A stretch of DNA of 64,000 bases from Rhododendron vialii. Lineage: Eukaryota; Streptophyta; Magnoliopsida; Ericales; Ericaceae. A program made the translations under genes and the position numbers. The stretch is taken from positions 1,570,001 to 1,634,000 of the forward strand of contig NC_080569.1 in the NCBI RefSeq assembly GCF_030253575.1. Reading direction: 5' to 3'. The notes under the pieces are model-generated. The model did no database searches. It saw nothing but the letters and a program-made list of their open reading frames with translations, and was not told the DNA's origin. Positions 1-11,150 of this stretch are shown here, piece after piece; the stretch's first letter is position 1, and every line of letters starts with the position of its first letter.

Positions 1-249
1 AGTGATCAGATGCTTTAGAACATAGAGCAGAAAAGAAAAGGGCAAACAACAAATTCATAAATAGAGGGATGTTACCATTTAAAGTAAATATTCAACTCGA
101 CATCTTTAAACCTCTGAAAAACATATATAGAGTACATTGAAACATGACACAGTACAGCACCACTGGTCCTTATGGCAGAAAGCAGTTACTTGTATGACCA
201 AACAAGAAGTGAGCTAACATTCTTAAATTTCACCCCATGGTGTGGACAT

Positions 250-470
250 AAGTTTTTTTTAGATAACTCAGGTATCCGGGCAAGCTTACATGCACTTCAA
301 CTAATTCCAGGGGGCCAATCCCACTGTCCGCTAGCGAGAGGCCCAATTAAAGCTAGAACAAATGCCCCGAATGGATTGGCCCCAAAGGAGTTGATAACAC
401 CTAGGATGTTTCAAACCTAAGACCTTAGGAGAGAGCAAACTCCCAAGTCCCAGGCCTCGGATTTTTTGGA
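250..470 (-). mobile_element. SINE-like element (Au-type) in intron 1
   Basis: On the minus strand this reads through a B-box-like segment (TTAGGTTTGAAACATCC) and ends in a segment resembling the 3' end of plant Au SINEs (GTAAGCTTGCCCGGATACC, then a short A run at about 252-259). It lies inside intron 1 of the CW zinc-finger gene. The 5' end and target-site duplication are not clear. The family name is from recall of the 3' motif. Confidence 0.5.
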
Positions 471-1075
471 CATAACGTTCTAACACGAATGGTTATCATA
501 CAGGTTACTCTCTCTCTCTCTCCTGAAGGCAAGGGAAATAACTAGCATTAAATATCGCCAAGGTTCCCACAGTAATCGAGGCACATCACACAAGACATTA
601 AGGGGGATTTGAGCAAATAACCAAGAACTTGTCACTTTCATCAAACAACTCAGAGATTTTTTTTTGCCTTCACAAAAGTATGTACAACATTATTTTAAGA
701 TTCATGGGGAATACAGATTACAGAAAAACTGTCCCCTGTCATAACCAGCAAGGCCGAATTGCTGAAAACAAATTCTTGGCAACAACTTTTCTCACAACAC
801 AAAATAATTATCATGTTGACCAACGAATACCATCAAAAAGGTATCAAATTTATGAATCAACCAAGTTCAAGTAATCCAAACAATCAATACAACTTATAGA
901 AACATCCTAAAACTGTGGTTTACCATTTGATCTGATACAGCTAGTAGGTCAACACCAAATTAACGACAGAAGCAAAATTAGAAGTAAATGCCTAACACAA
1001 GATACATGACTATGAAAAGGAAAGATCAAAACTAGTTTGGAAATCAGGAAGTAAAAAAATGACAATTAAGCTTAC

Positions 1076-1234
1076 TATGTAAGAGAGAGCAACATCAGGG
1101 TCAATAGTAGAATAATCATCGGTCTGGTAAGAGCAAGCCTCGCCTTCTTCAAGCTCAGTTTCCTCCATATCTGAATCAGCACCAAACCCTAACCCTACCC
1201 CCTTCCTCCCATCTCTACTCCCCACAGAAATCAT
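1076..1234 (-). CDS. CW-type zinc-finger protein, first coding exon (partial gene)
   Basis: The exon encodes 53 residues starting MISVGSRDGRKGVGLGFG, with the acidic stretch MEETELEEGEACSY and then STIDPDVALSYI. From memory of the family this is the N-terminus of plant CW-domain zinc-finger proteins (CWZF/MORC-CW-like chromatin factors), where the next residues are normally DEKLQ. The frame is cut after ATA by a consensus donor (ATA|GTAAGC, GT at 1075-1074), so the remaining exons, including the CW domain that binds methylated histone H3, lie left of the window. The next exon is not visible in 1-1075. The ATG at 1234 is the family start. The call rests on the N-terminal motif only; the CW domain itself is not in view. 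Confidence 0.68.
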
Positions 1235-1700
1235 CCAAGTTTACAACCCAGACCATTTACTCACAAAAACACAAAAAACCATCCAACTAACCAATTACTT
1301 AGCAAAAACAAAAAACCCTTTTCACCAATCGAAGAGAATCGAAAACCCACCAAAACCCACCAACGAATTTCCCTGAATCGATCGAGATCTTCGATTTTAC
1401 CGACCAAACAACCCCCAACAGATGTTGAGGAATTAATTAAACAATACTCGGGGGGGAACTCTCTTTCAAGATCTGCGGTCAAAATTGGATGGCTTTGAAA
1501 CCAAATAGCTTGTACCGTCTTGTTCGATCCCAGAAGCTCAAATTGATGAGCAGAGAGAGAGAAAGAGAGAAGGGGGGGGGACAAGAAAGAGAGACTCTGG
1601 TTTTGGTTTATTGCAGCCGCGTTTTTTATTTTATTTTCTTTCCTTTTTCCTTTTTTTGGTTCTTTAGAGGAAAATAAAATACTATTTTTAATGTCCATTG
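1235..1700 (-). promoter_or_regulatory. 5' leader and promoter-proximal region of the CW zinc-finger gene
   Basis: Upstream of the ATG on the minus strand lies pyrimidine- and GA-rich DNA with a GA tract near 1552-1590, as is common in plant 5' UTRs. The 145-residue open frame at 1261-1698 is low-complexity and has no family resemblance, so I treat it as leader. The exact transcription start cannot be read from the sequence. Confidence 0.4.
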
Positions 1701-1834
1701 AGAGAAACTAAACTCACCAAACATCATAGCACACGCGGATCAAAAAAAAAAAAAAAATCATAGCACACAGAAGATAAATTAATTTCCTGAAAAAATAGAA
1801 GTAATTTGCACTTCATCTATTTCCTTTTTCTACT

Positions 1835-2123
1835 GGGCGCTGTCATTCGCAGCCCTCTATTTTCTTCCATAGCCCGTTAAAAATTTTCAATTATACTCGA
1901 CAGTTAGTTACCGAAATTGAGATATATTTTCAGCATCCAATTACCGAAATATAATATTTTTTTCAACAGTTATTTACCGAAAATGTATGTTCGACAGTTG
2001 TTTACCGAAAGTTGAACATATTTTCGACATATAGTTACCGAAATATAATCTTGTTTTAAATAGCAATTTACCGAAATGTAATGGGTTATGAGAGAAAATA
2101 AAAGGCTGCGAATAGCATCGCCC
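1835..2123. mobile_element. 289-bp MITE built of short tandem repeats
   Basis: The terminal inverted repeats are GGGCGCTGTCATTCGCAGCC on the left and, read inward from the right, GGGCGATGCTATTCGCAGCC (17 of 20 match). The flanking 8-mers TTTCTACT (1827-1834) and TTTCTATT (2124-2131) differ at one base and look like an aged target duplication. The interior is six degenerate copies of a roughly 33-bp unit containing a conserved TTACCGAAA core. Confidence 0.75.
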
Positions 2124-2131
2124 TTTCTATT

Positions 2132-4892
2132 TAAGTTTACCCATTGTAATTTTGCTTTTGTATAAATTACAATAAAAGCCCCCGTAAACTAGGATTATTT
2201 TTTTTAGTTATCTTTAATGTTAAAACTCAGACACTTTCTGTTACTGTACTTGGATTTTTTCACTTTGCATCTTCCATCACCAATACTTTGTGAGTTTGAA
2301 TGGAGAGTGTCATGTATACAACATGCTTAAAGGAGTGTTGTTTTACAAATAATGCTCTTCAATTCTTGAGCTTCGCTTTAAACATTTAAACATGGCCTTC
2401 ATATGTTATTGTTACTTCATAAGATTTTATGTTTCTCTAATGTTGTAGCGCACCATCTAACGTCGTCAACATACATTACTGTCGCCCCCAACATTGCCAT
2501 TCTCTCCAAATTCTTTTTCCCCCAACCAAAAGCCACACCCCTAAAATTAAAATGCATAATACCATGATTGTTAAAGTGGTAGAATTTTCTTGACGAAAGC
2601 GTCATTTGTGGTCCAGTTGACTCACGATGATGAAAAAGTGGCAGGAATAACGAACAATGAAGACTGAAAGTCCGTAAAAAGAAATTGCTAAAAACTTTAT
2701 TCTTTCTGCGGACAGAGATAGGAAGGCGATGGGTGTGGTTATAGGAGATGATGCTAGGGATTTTGGGATGATGCTATGGCCATAGTGAGAAGGGTAGAAA
2801 AGTTAATCAATGTAGACTATTGTCAAATGCATTTGACACATCACCAATTCCTATAGGTGGAGGGTTCAAGTAGCGCAGATTTGAACTTTAGGGGCAATAA
2901 AAGATAGTAGTAATATACGTCAAGGGAGTGTAATTTAGCCTTTCCTTTTTAGTACCACAAAACTTTGCCTCGTCGCGTGAAGCACACGCGGCTGGAATTT
3001 TTTCTTGTCCGAAGTCTGTCTGGATTTTTGAGATGGAAGTGCTTACGAGTTCAACTGCTGCTTTGGCTTGAATGTTCTCTCTCTGCCTTTAGTGCACCCT
3101 TTATCCCCCCAATCTGTCTGTTATACGGTAGTAAAACTCCTCTACTCTAAACACTCATGACCCATGTCACAACGGAGCCGGGACCTGTAGAGCGCGATCC
3201 AAGCCATTCTATCTTCATAATTAATCGTTCAGATTTCAAATAGCATCCTATAGGTAATATATGTAGAATATTAAAAGTACTTTTGGACGGTTCAGAATGC
3301 TCAAAATAAGGATGGTAATTTAACATTTATAGAGGCTTTCAGTGGTAAAAAGATTTAAGGTATTTGTACAACCTACAAGTACATGTAATAGTCTAATAGA
3401 TGGTGTTGGGTGTGTGTGATGTGCACAAATGTGCACAAATGCACAGCGCATGTGTTGTGCACTCGTTATAGGGAGTATCTCGAGTCTTATTCTTTAATTT
3501 GAATCATTAATTTCGTTTGTCTCGTCGAGTATGTAATTTTCGTTAAAATTTAGGTTGATCGGACATCCGTAACTATTTAAATTGATGAGCATTTAACTTA
3601 AAGTTTTGTAAAAAAAAAAAAAATCAAACAGCTGTTTATTTCTTGTCGAAGAAAAATGCATTATGAAAACTTATTTATCAATGTCTGATCAACTTGAATT
3701 TTTGGATGCATTACATATTTGACGAGACAAACAAAATGAATGGTTCGGATCAAATAATAGGACTTGGGGTGGGTCCCGTCCAATTATGAAACCCTTAAAA
3801 AAACGAATTGCCCGATTTCTTCTATGGGGAAGAAAGAAAATTAAAAAATCCGTAAATATTGGCAAAACTACAATAATTGTTAACCAAGGAAAAAAATTCA
3901 CGGTAAAGACAAGATACACTTAGACCAGAAAAATCTGTACTCGAAAAAAAAATTTAAAATATGTTATTCTCGAGCAGGGATTTTTTTCACCTATGCATTT
4001 TCTTATCATTTTCAATCGGAAAAAAACAAATCCATTTTTTTTCCACTAACGCACAACAGTACAACATGCATGTTATGCGCCACGTTGCCACCCTCCACCC
4101 CTTGTCAATGAGGGTAAAATCATTTACAAGAGGTGGGCCGACGAAGTTAGATACATCGACAAAGGAAAGCTAACTTTTCAAATATGCTTGAGCCTGTTCC
4201 GATTTTTTTTTTAAACATTTTTTTTCAAAAAGAAGGTAATTTCGAACTCACATATTATGGAAATGAAAAATAATTTTTCTATTTTTTCTTACATTGTTTA
4301 AAAAGATCTCAATGAGATCTATCAAATAAGATCCATATTGGTAGGAAAATTATTTGCGTAAACACATAATTTTTTAACTTAAAATTACCTTCCTTTTCAA
4401 AAAATTTTTTTAAAAAGAAAGTGATTTCTTGGGGAAGCTTTATGAAAATAACATATAATAAACCTTTATGTCAATTTATAAGTTACCGTTTTCTTGTTAT
4501 TAAATTTGGATCTTAGCGTGTAGATTACTAAACTGTCATTTATGGCAATTACTTGATATAAAATTAGATACCGAAAATAGGGTGTTGTTAATGCCAAAAT
4601 TGTTATGCATAAAAGACTTGTACCATGTGCAAAGTACAATACTTTTATAAACTACAGGTTTGACTCTAACAAAAATAATTTTGACACTAACAAAACGGAA
4701 TTGATACTATCACTTCCCGCCAAAATATTCCTATTTGATCAATTGGGTTCTATTGTCATAAACAATAAACAAACAATTACAAGCATGCCGGGAAATTACT
4801 TGTTTTCCTTCTTCTTATGATTCCCTTTCATGCGAGTATATGAAACATCTATAACTTGCATTTAATATAGATAATTTTTTTCATTTCACTAG
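2132..4892. other. Gene-free spacer with one foldback repeat
   Basis: AT-rich spacer with no coding signal. Apart from the foldback repeat at about 3471-3780, the only structure I see is a TGTGCACAAATGTGCACAAA direct repeat near 3420-3440 and homopolymer runs. Confidence 0.5.
3471..3780. repeat. Imperfect foldback (MITE-like) repeat
   Basis: Two arms of about 130 bp are inverted copies at roughly 70 percent identity. The shared core is TTTGTCTCGTC near 3520 on the plus strand, and its complement GACGAGACAAA is at 3721-3731. The loop lies around 3612-3640. The ends and target duplication are not resolved. Confidence 0.5.
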
Positions 4893-4901
4893 TGTCGTCT
4901 G

Positions 4902-5069
4902 CAACTCGGGGTGGGTGCTGTGCAATGGTGCACAGCACCTTCCGAATCGTTCATTTGGCAATCCAATGGTCTCTATTTAATCTCGGATGCTATACGGCCG
5001 AGATGAGTTCTGGACCGTTGGCTTGCGAAATGAACGGCTCAAATGATGCACAACACCATCCCCGAGTTC
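4902..5069. mobile_element. 168-bp palindromic MITE, Mutator-like
   Basis: The ends are AACTCGGGG and CCCCGAGTT, and the arms stay complementary through GTTCATTT and CCAATGGTC to a central palindrome around CTCGGATGCTATACGGCCGAG. The flanking 9-mers TGTCGTCTG (4893-4901) and TGTCGACTG (5070-5078) differ at one base. Nine bp is the duplication size typical of Mutator-like elements. Confidence 0.7.
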
Positions 5070-5534
5070 TGTCGACTGACACTCAAGTGTGATTTTAGGA
5101 TTTCTAACAAGTTCCTCTCAATCAACTGACACAACATGAAAAACAACTGCATGCTTATGTTTTCGAAAACAGTCTTTGAAAAGTGTTTCCAAAAGCTGCA
5201 TTCGAAACAACCACCCCACAGGTAAAAAACTTGAGGGAAGCAAACAAAACACAAGTACATTTGATTGACCCGAAATGTTGTGTCGATTTGGCCGCATAGG
5301 GCGGGGACGTCCAAGAAAGCTTGATAGGATCTCTAGATTCACAGAACTCATGTCAATCATTTGAAGCCCTTCGGATAATATCGAATCTGCTGGAAAAAGC
5401 TTCATTCCTAGCTTTCCAGACGATCATTCGTGTGCTCGGCAGCTCTAGGGAAAATTTAAGCACCACCAGCAAATGGGAGGTGCAATAGAACTGAACAGCT
5501 GCATCATTACTATTTCTCTTGCAATCCCGTTAAC

Positions 5535-6811
5535 TAGAGGTGGCAATTCAACCCTTTTTTTTTTGGTAAATTAGCTTGAAATTAAAAAAGGTTAACCGAA
5601 TGTACAGTCTACAAAGGACATACATCAGGAGAAAAATAAAAGGGAAGAAAAAAAGAAGACTGAAAAAATTTCAGTAACCCATGCACAATCCGGATGGAAA
5701 GTAAAACAAAATTTCATATGTTTGATATCTTACCCCCGTTGCACTAACCATCTATGAGGAAAGATAGTACAACGGGTATGAAACCTATGAAGTGATACGA
5801 GTAGTAATTAATACATGAAACCTGACTATTACCCTGGCACATCCCGCCAAGCTAAGAAATGAAATAAAGAGTTACGATCAGAAACGACCATGTAATAAAT
5901 CTTCACTGAGAACTAATGGGTTGGTATGGGTATTTATATGGGTTTAGATGTGTTAGAAATATATTCAATATGGGTTGAAAGTAAAAGACCCAAGTGCTTC
6001 ACGTATACTTCCATTTACCAAATGACGCATTCTCAGCTTCTCCTCTCGCTTCTTTCTCTATCTCTATGTAACAGTGTGAGTTTGCTTTTACAAGCTAGGT
6101 TGTTGCTATGACCAGTTTAGTTTGTTCTACTTCCAGGTTCCTACGTGTGCCGACATAACAAGTACAAAATTATCCTATATTCATGGTAGTGGTGGGAGCA
6201 ACAATTGACATGGAAATAGTCCTAATGCTTTGGCGTTATTGAACAAGAAACTCATAAAATTCCTTTTGGATGGCAATTGAATTGAATTAGAGATATATTT
6301 TTTCACCGAGGCTCGTTCACGGAGCGGCGCAAATGCACATACAATTCCAAATACAAATTACAATTTCTTCCAAATTTCAATCTCCAAAACACGACCCATG
6401 AATTGTGCATGCTTTCTCATATGTCAAAATATTTGGGTGAAAGTAAAAAAAAAAAAAAAAATTACTTTTCTGATTCCTCTCGTCAAGACGATCTATAAGG
6501 GTAAAAAGTTTCTCGCAAAATGAAACAATGCGAAAAAAAATTGAATTAGGACAAAACGGAAAAGGGGAGAAAATGGAAACGGGTCGGGGGAAAAGGGGAA
6601 GGGAAAGAAGGAAAGGAAAAAAGGAAGGGGAAAAGGAAAAAGAAAAAAAAGGGAAGGAAAACGGGTTGGGTCGGGCGGGTTTGGGTTTGACTTGACCAAT
6701 ATCCGACCCAACTCATTTCAACCCGTTTATAATTTGACCCGTATTTAACCCGTCCATATTTAACCCACGACCCGTTTCAACATGCCCAAACCCGCTCATT
6801 TGCCACATCTA
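5535..6811. mobile_element. 1.28-kb non-autonomous hAT transposon
   Basis: The inverted ends are TAGAGGTGGCAA and TTGCCACATCTA (11 of 12 complementary), with a perfect 8-bp target duplication CCGTTAAC at 5527-5534 and 6812-6819. Eight bp and these ends are typical of hAT elements. The right subterminal part is rich in the ACCCG-type words usual for this plant group. No transposase is encoded. A probable LINE tail is nested inside near the left end. The purine-rich open frame at 6493-6711 is low-complexity. Confidence 0.85.
5553..5915 (-). mobile_element. Probable LINE 3' end nested in the hAT
   Basis: A T run directly after the hAT left terminus, followed by sequence of the style seen in antisense plant LINE 3' regions, suggests a 5'-truncated insertion with its A-tail to the left. 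Typical hAT subterminal words resume after about 5915. No protein domain is retained, so the class is uncertain. Confidence 0.35.
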
Positions 6812-7258
6812 CCGTTAACTAAGGTCTTTCAAAGAAAACCAAAAACTAAGAGAAAATTGTGGACAGAAAGGCAGGGAGCTGCAGCTATCCAATGGGAAAA
6901 ATGTGCTCCTAATCCACTAATAAGTTGACTGTTGAAACACACGGTCCTTGTGATTGCACCAACCTCTGGAAAGAAACAAATGCACGTTCAAAACATGTTT
7001 CAATGACTGCCAAACCCAAATTGATGTTTTATCAGCATAACAAATGCAAGAGGAGGTCCATAATTCTCATTTTAAAATTCAAGAGTGCATATTTTAATAC
7101 TAAAAGCAGAGAAAAAAGATTACCAGAGAGTCCGATTAGGTCTGTCTAAATCTCCTATGTTAATCCTACGAACGAGAAAAATTTCAGAAAGGCCAGCAAC
7201 GCCCAGTTTAAAAGATCGAAATGGAATAAAAATCGATCAGCCTTGCCAAGTTGAGATG

Positions 7259-8468
7259 CTACGATAGTTTCCTCAGACATGTCTCATAATCGATGGCCAG
7301 TTCAGCAGGGCTCACTTTACCTGTAAAAACGTCCAACAACTGGGGAACTTCTTCAGCATACTTGGTGACATACCTATCTAAGAAGTATTTGTCGTTCCTA
7401 ATTAGAACACTGGAAAGGCACACATCTTTCGAAATTAAGCCTTTTAAGATAAGAACTTTCAGAATTGTACACCTTGGGATAATCCTCCTTTTCACACTAT
7501 ATCCAAGGACACATGGAACTTTTGCAATTGCAACTGGCTTCCAACCCATCTCGTTGACCAGAAAATCCATCGCGCTCGTTATTTTCTTCTCAGATAGACT
7601 CATACAAAGAGGGAACTTTTTCAATGCTAGTTGAAGATCATCCTCAGGCCAACCACACTTCCTAAAAACTTCCATTTTATGCTCCCAAGCTGAGTTACTA
7701 AGTCCAAGCATCATTGTCAAGATCGGTACAATCGCTTTTTCCCAAGGCTTAGGTTCCATTTCTACAACCTTCTTCAGTGTCTCATCAAACTTCTGGGAAC
7801 TCTGTAGTAGCACAGTCGGATGATGAGTGAACAAGGATGACAAACTAGAAGCAGGAACATTGAGTCCTCTCAAAGTCGCAACTTTGGGAACAATATACTT
7901 TTCCAAATTTGTACAGAACAAACGAGGTGAGTGCTTGAAAGATCTTCCTATTTGGTTATCATCCAGAAGGATTGCACTTTTCAGATAATTGTAAACAGGG
8001 ATAATCTGGTTGTTGAGGCTATGATCCAAGACATTTGGGTATGAAGAAATGATATTTGCAAGGTCAGCTGTTGGAATGCCTATGGACTGGAAAAATTCAA
8101 GTTTTGGCAAAAGGATGTGTTTGGGATCATATGAAAGTAAAAACGGGCGTATTCTGACAAGTTTGGAGATGTGGGTATCGGTGAAACCGTGATTTCGCAG
8201 AAGGGCGATGACAGAATCTGGTTTCTCTGCTGATCGAAAATTTGACCTTTTGGGATACATGAAGAGCAGTTTCAGTTTCTTGGGACAACCCATATGAGGA
8301 AATGAGATACGTAACTGTGAAAGATTGTTCATCAGCTTTGCTTCTCTTTGATGAGAATGATTTCACCGAATTAGTAATAGATGATCTAAGCAGTGTTTGG
8401 GGTGAGTGAGTGAGTCACGTGAAGCCGAACCATTTCTCAGCAAAACTAGCTGTATTTCTGCACAACAT
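7259..8468 (-). pseudogene. mTERF-family gene A, N-terminus disabled
   Basis: This is a single-exon mTERF-like locus closely related to gene B. The ATG at 8468 opens MLCRNTASFAEKWFGFT and aligns with the start of B, but a TGA stop follows at 8417-8415. A second break is one extra A in the run at about 8237-8240, which shifts the frame between KVKF and RSAEKPDS. From there the frame is open to the stop at 7259 (about 320 residues), covering the tandem mTERF helical repeats (PDSVIALLRNHGFTDTHISK, LLPKLEFFQSIG, GLISKDVC, KYAEEVPQLL). The ATG at 8332 starts in the wrong frame and is not the native start. The gene is probably dead, or expressed only as an N-terminally truncated product without a transit peptide. 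Sequencing error at the A run is possible, but the stop is independent. Confidence 0.8.
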
Positions 8469-8680
8469 TTGGTTGCTATAGGAAAATATTGAAGAAAGAC
8501 AGCTTACTGTGCTCAATACTTTGTTTTGTGACTCTTCCCTTCGTTTCCCCCAATATCCAAACCCACCCTTTGTCTGTTGTGCGTGCGAGAGGGAGAGAGA
8601 AATCAAGAAAAGGTAGTGAATAATAAACTTGTGAGTTAGGGTTTGGGTTGATGTTTGAGTCACCAATGAAAAATTGGGGT

Positions 8681-9054
8681 TTGGATCCCCTCAAGTGTGC
8701 TACAAGCCAGTATCATCCATTGTGTGGTTGGAATTTACTCAATTTATCAACTTTCATATCTATGGCTACACTTCTGCCACATGGACCAATTCATTCAATT
8801 TTTACTTTCCGTTTTTTTTGTTTTTTATCATCTATTGTGCGTTGGGACTGACCCGATAAAAAAGAAGGACCCGCCATATTAAGTTTTCAGGTACAAGAGG
8901 AAAATCAAAAACAAAGAAAAAGGAAAATAAAAATTGGATGAGCTGGTGCATGAGGCAAAAGTATAGCCGTAGATATGAAAGTGGATGGATTGAGTCAATC
9001 TCAACTACACAATGGATGTTACTGGCTTGTAGCACACTGGAGGGGAGCCGAACC
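8681..9054. mobile_element. 374-bp foldback element upstream of mTERF A
   Basis: Two arms of about 160 bp are inverted copies at roughly 80 percent identity. The shared motif is GTGTGCTACAAGCCAGTA on the left at 8695 and its complement near 9019-9036. The outer ends are TTGGATCCCC and GGGGAGCCGAA. The spacer is about 50 bp. Both arms give similar spurious open frames. It lies about 200 bp upstream of the start of gene A, so it would be within or next to its promoter. Confidence 0.65.
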
Positions 9055-9218
9055 CGAACAATTACAGTAGAACTCAAAGCCAGAAAAATCAGACCTTGTT
9101 CTGAGAGCAAATAGCAGCGGAAAGGCCCTCAATAGATTGCGCCATTGTGGAGATGGTTGATAAACCCCATTATATCTCGCACAACCTGTCTTCGAAGACT
9201 GAGAGCATCTCCAGCCTT

Positions 9219-9402
9219 TAGGAATGGCAATTTCGGCCGATCTGACCCAACCCGATCCGTTTCCCGCCCCAAATGGATAGGAGATTCGGGGATTATTTGG
9301 AGATCGGGTAGGGTATGGGGATAATTTTTTTTAAAAAAAGTGGGAAACGGGTAGGGAGTGGATATGAGTTAGTCCCGCCCCATCCCCGCCCCAAATCCCC
9401 GT

Positions 9403-9481
<79 letters not shown>

Positions 9482-10169
9482 AGAATTAAAAAGTTAGGCT
9501 TTCATTTATTTACGCGATTGCCACTAGCATACTATATATATACATAAGTTAGGGTTCCCAGAGACTTACGTCTTCTTCATCCAGTTCCAGTCTACTCCTC
9601 TCTACTCTAGTAAACTCTCTCTCTCTCCTGACTCACAGTCTTTGAGTCTCTCACACTATCTCACACACACACACTGACGCACACAAGTTCCAGTCTACTG
9701 ATGCTCTTGTTTCTACTGTATAGGCACTTCAAGTTTCAAGTTTGGTAACTGCATATGCTGAGAATCGATTGTTTGTGCTCCGTTTTTTAGAGTTCTCAAT
9801 GCTCTTGTTTGTTTGAAACTGTTTTCATTTCAATTTGATTTGTAATGCACTATGACAGTAACTATGTGACTGTTTTAATTTAAATTTGGTTTGTAATGGC
9901 ACTATGGCAGCAACTGTAGCTGTTTTCCTTGGCATTTGGTTTGTAATGGCAGCCTAGATTGTCTTTTATTTTTTTTTGAATTTGGTTTCATGGTTTATAT
10001 TTTGTAATAGTGGGTGACTTTTTTTTTTTTTTAAGTTTTGGAATCTTTGGATCCCCTGCAGGGATTCCCGTTCTCCGTTTGGGGCGGGGATGGAGGATAA
10101 AAATAAATGGCGGGATTTGGGTTTGGGGATAGTGGTATCCACCCCCGACCCTCCCAATTGCCATCACTA
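9219..10169. mobile_element. 0.95-kb non-autonomous hAT with a GC-rich end
   Basis: The ends TAGGAATGGCAATT and AATTGCCATCACTA are inverted repeats, flanked directly by GCCTT on both sides (9214-9218 and 10170-10174). The subterminal parts carry GGGGCGGGGATGG-type words common in plant hAT derivatives. The interior from about 9530 looks like the promoter and leader of an Ac-like hAT (pyrimidine-rich TCTCTCTC and CACACAC tracts) without a transposase. An AT/AC microsatellite lies at 9410-9482. Confidence 0.65.
9408..9482. repeat. (AT)n(AC)n compound microsatellite
   Basis: About 45 bp of AT dinucleotides run straight into about 25 bp of AC dinucleotides. Open frames through it encode only Ile-Tyr and Cys-Val runs and are not genes. 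Confidence 0.95.
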
Positions 10170-11150
10170 GCCTTGCACAAAATTTTGGTGGGTTAAAGTC
10201 CAGTCCTCCAGTATTTCTTACCTCCAGTCCGGTCCAGTTTTGGGCCTTTGTGGACCCTTCCGAGCCTACAACAATGATCGGAATTGTTCATTTTGTAAAG
10301 ATCGTTGAGAATAGTAAAACACGCAAAAAAATTAGCTTGATTGAACAACGATAGGTACATGAACGAAACAGATTTTTACAATTCCAAATACACAAAATAA
10401 TCACAGATCAGGTATTTCTCTTGTACACAGGCAACACTTGATGGCAATCAAAATATGGAAAAAATGTTTTCGATTATGGAATTGAAAACTCGCCCATGAA
10501 CAACTTTTTTATCTTTCCCAAAATAGGGGTCTATACACCCTACAATAACATGCATGAGGTACTATTTAAACATTGGCAGATAAAAGGGGGAAAAAATGGT
10601 TCGACAATGCCCATTGAATTCTCAAAAGTTGACCGGGGCTTAAACTCCAGTTAAAGAGATGTAAGAAATGAGGGTCCTAGTCCTATAAAGACGTTCAATC
10701 CACCTTTCAATTTTTGTTTAGACCATCTTTTTTGCTGGTTAGAGGTTGCAAGTCATTGGGTGTACATATAAAATCAGATGGATAAATACAAGTGCTATTG
10801 CCGTCTACTTTCAACCTATCAACGAGGCATCATCCAGCAATTGACAGGAAATATAATACTAGAATTTAACTCAACATATTCAAAAGAGTCCAAAAACACT
10901 CTCAAAACAACCCTGTTGGATTTGTTAGAGAGTAGAGACCTTCCAACAAAGAAGCTCATGAGCTCTCAAATATCTTAGAATGATACCAGTTTCTTTGATG
11001 AGTATAACCTCAGAACCTGATGGTAGCCAGCTTGAGCAATCTACGGATCGCATTAAGAATTTGCTCATGTCAAGGGAAGGTCATATGCTCGAAGAGCCAA
11101 AAGTATCAGATGGACGTATACAAATGGCTTCAACACGTGAAGTTGCAATG
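10170..11150. other. Spacer downstream of mTERF B
   Basis: No gene seen. 10195-10330 matches one end of the inverted-repeat element at 54993-55384 (shared words CCGGTCCA and AACAATGATCG), so it is a solitary end of the same family. The last 150 bp are probably the 3' UTR of gene B. Confidence 0.45.

Noticed and set aside
1261-1698. 145-residue open frame upstream of the CW zinc-finger start
   Set aside because: Low-complexity Lys/Ser/Phe-rich frame in the leader of a recognised gene, with no family resemblance.
1890-2090. Regularly spaced TTACCGAAA repeats that look CRISPR-like
   Set aside because: Units are degenerate, lie within clear inverted ends of a MITE, and the genome is eukaryotic.
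6493-6711. 72-residue frame rich in Pro and Phe
   Set aside because: Arises from a purine-rich tract inside the hAT element.
8832-9110. Open frames on both strands with shared peptides (IHCVV, SYL)
   Set aside because: They are two arms of one foldback element, not a gene pair.
9293-9497. Open frames with Ile-Tyr and Cys-Val runs
   Set aside because: Translation of an AT/AC microsatellite.
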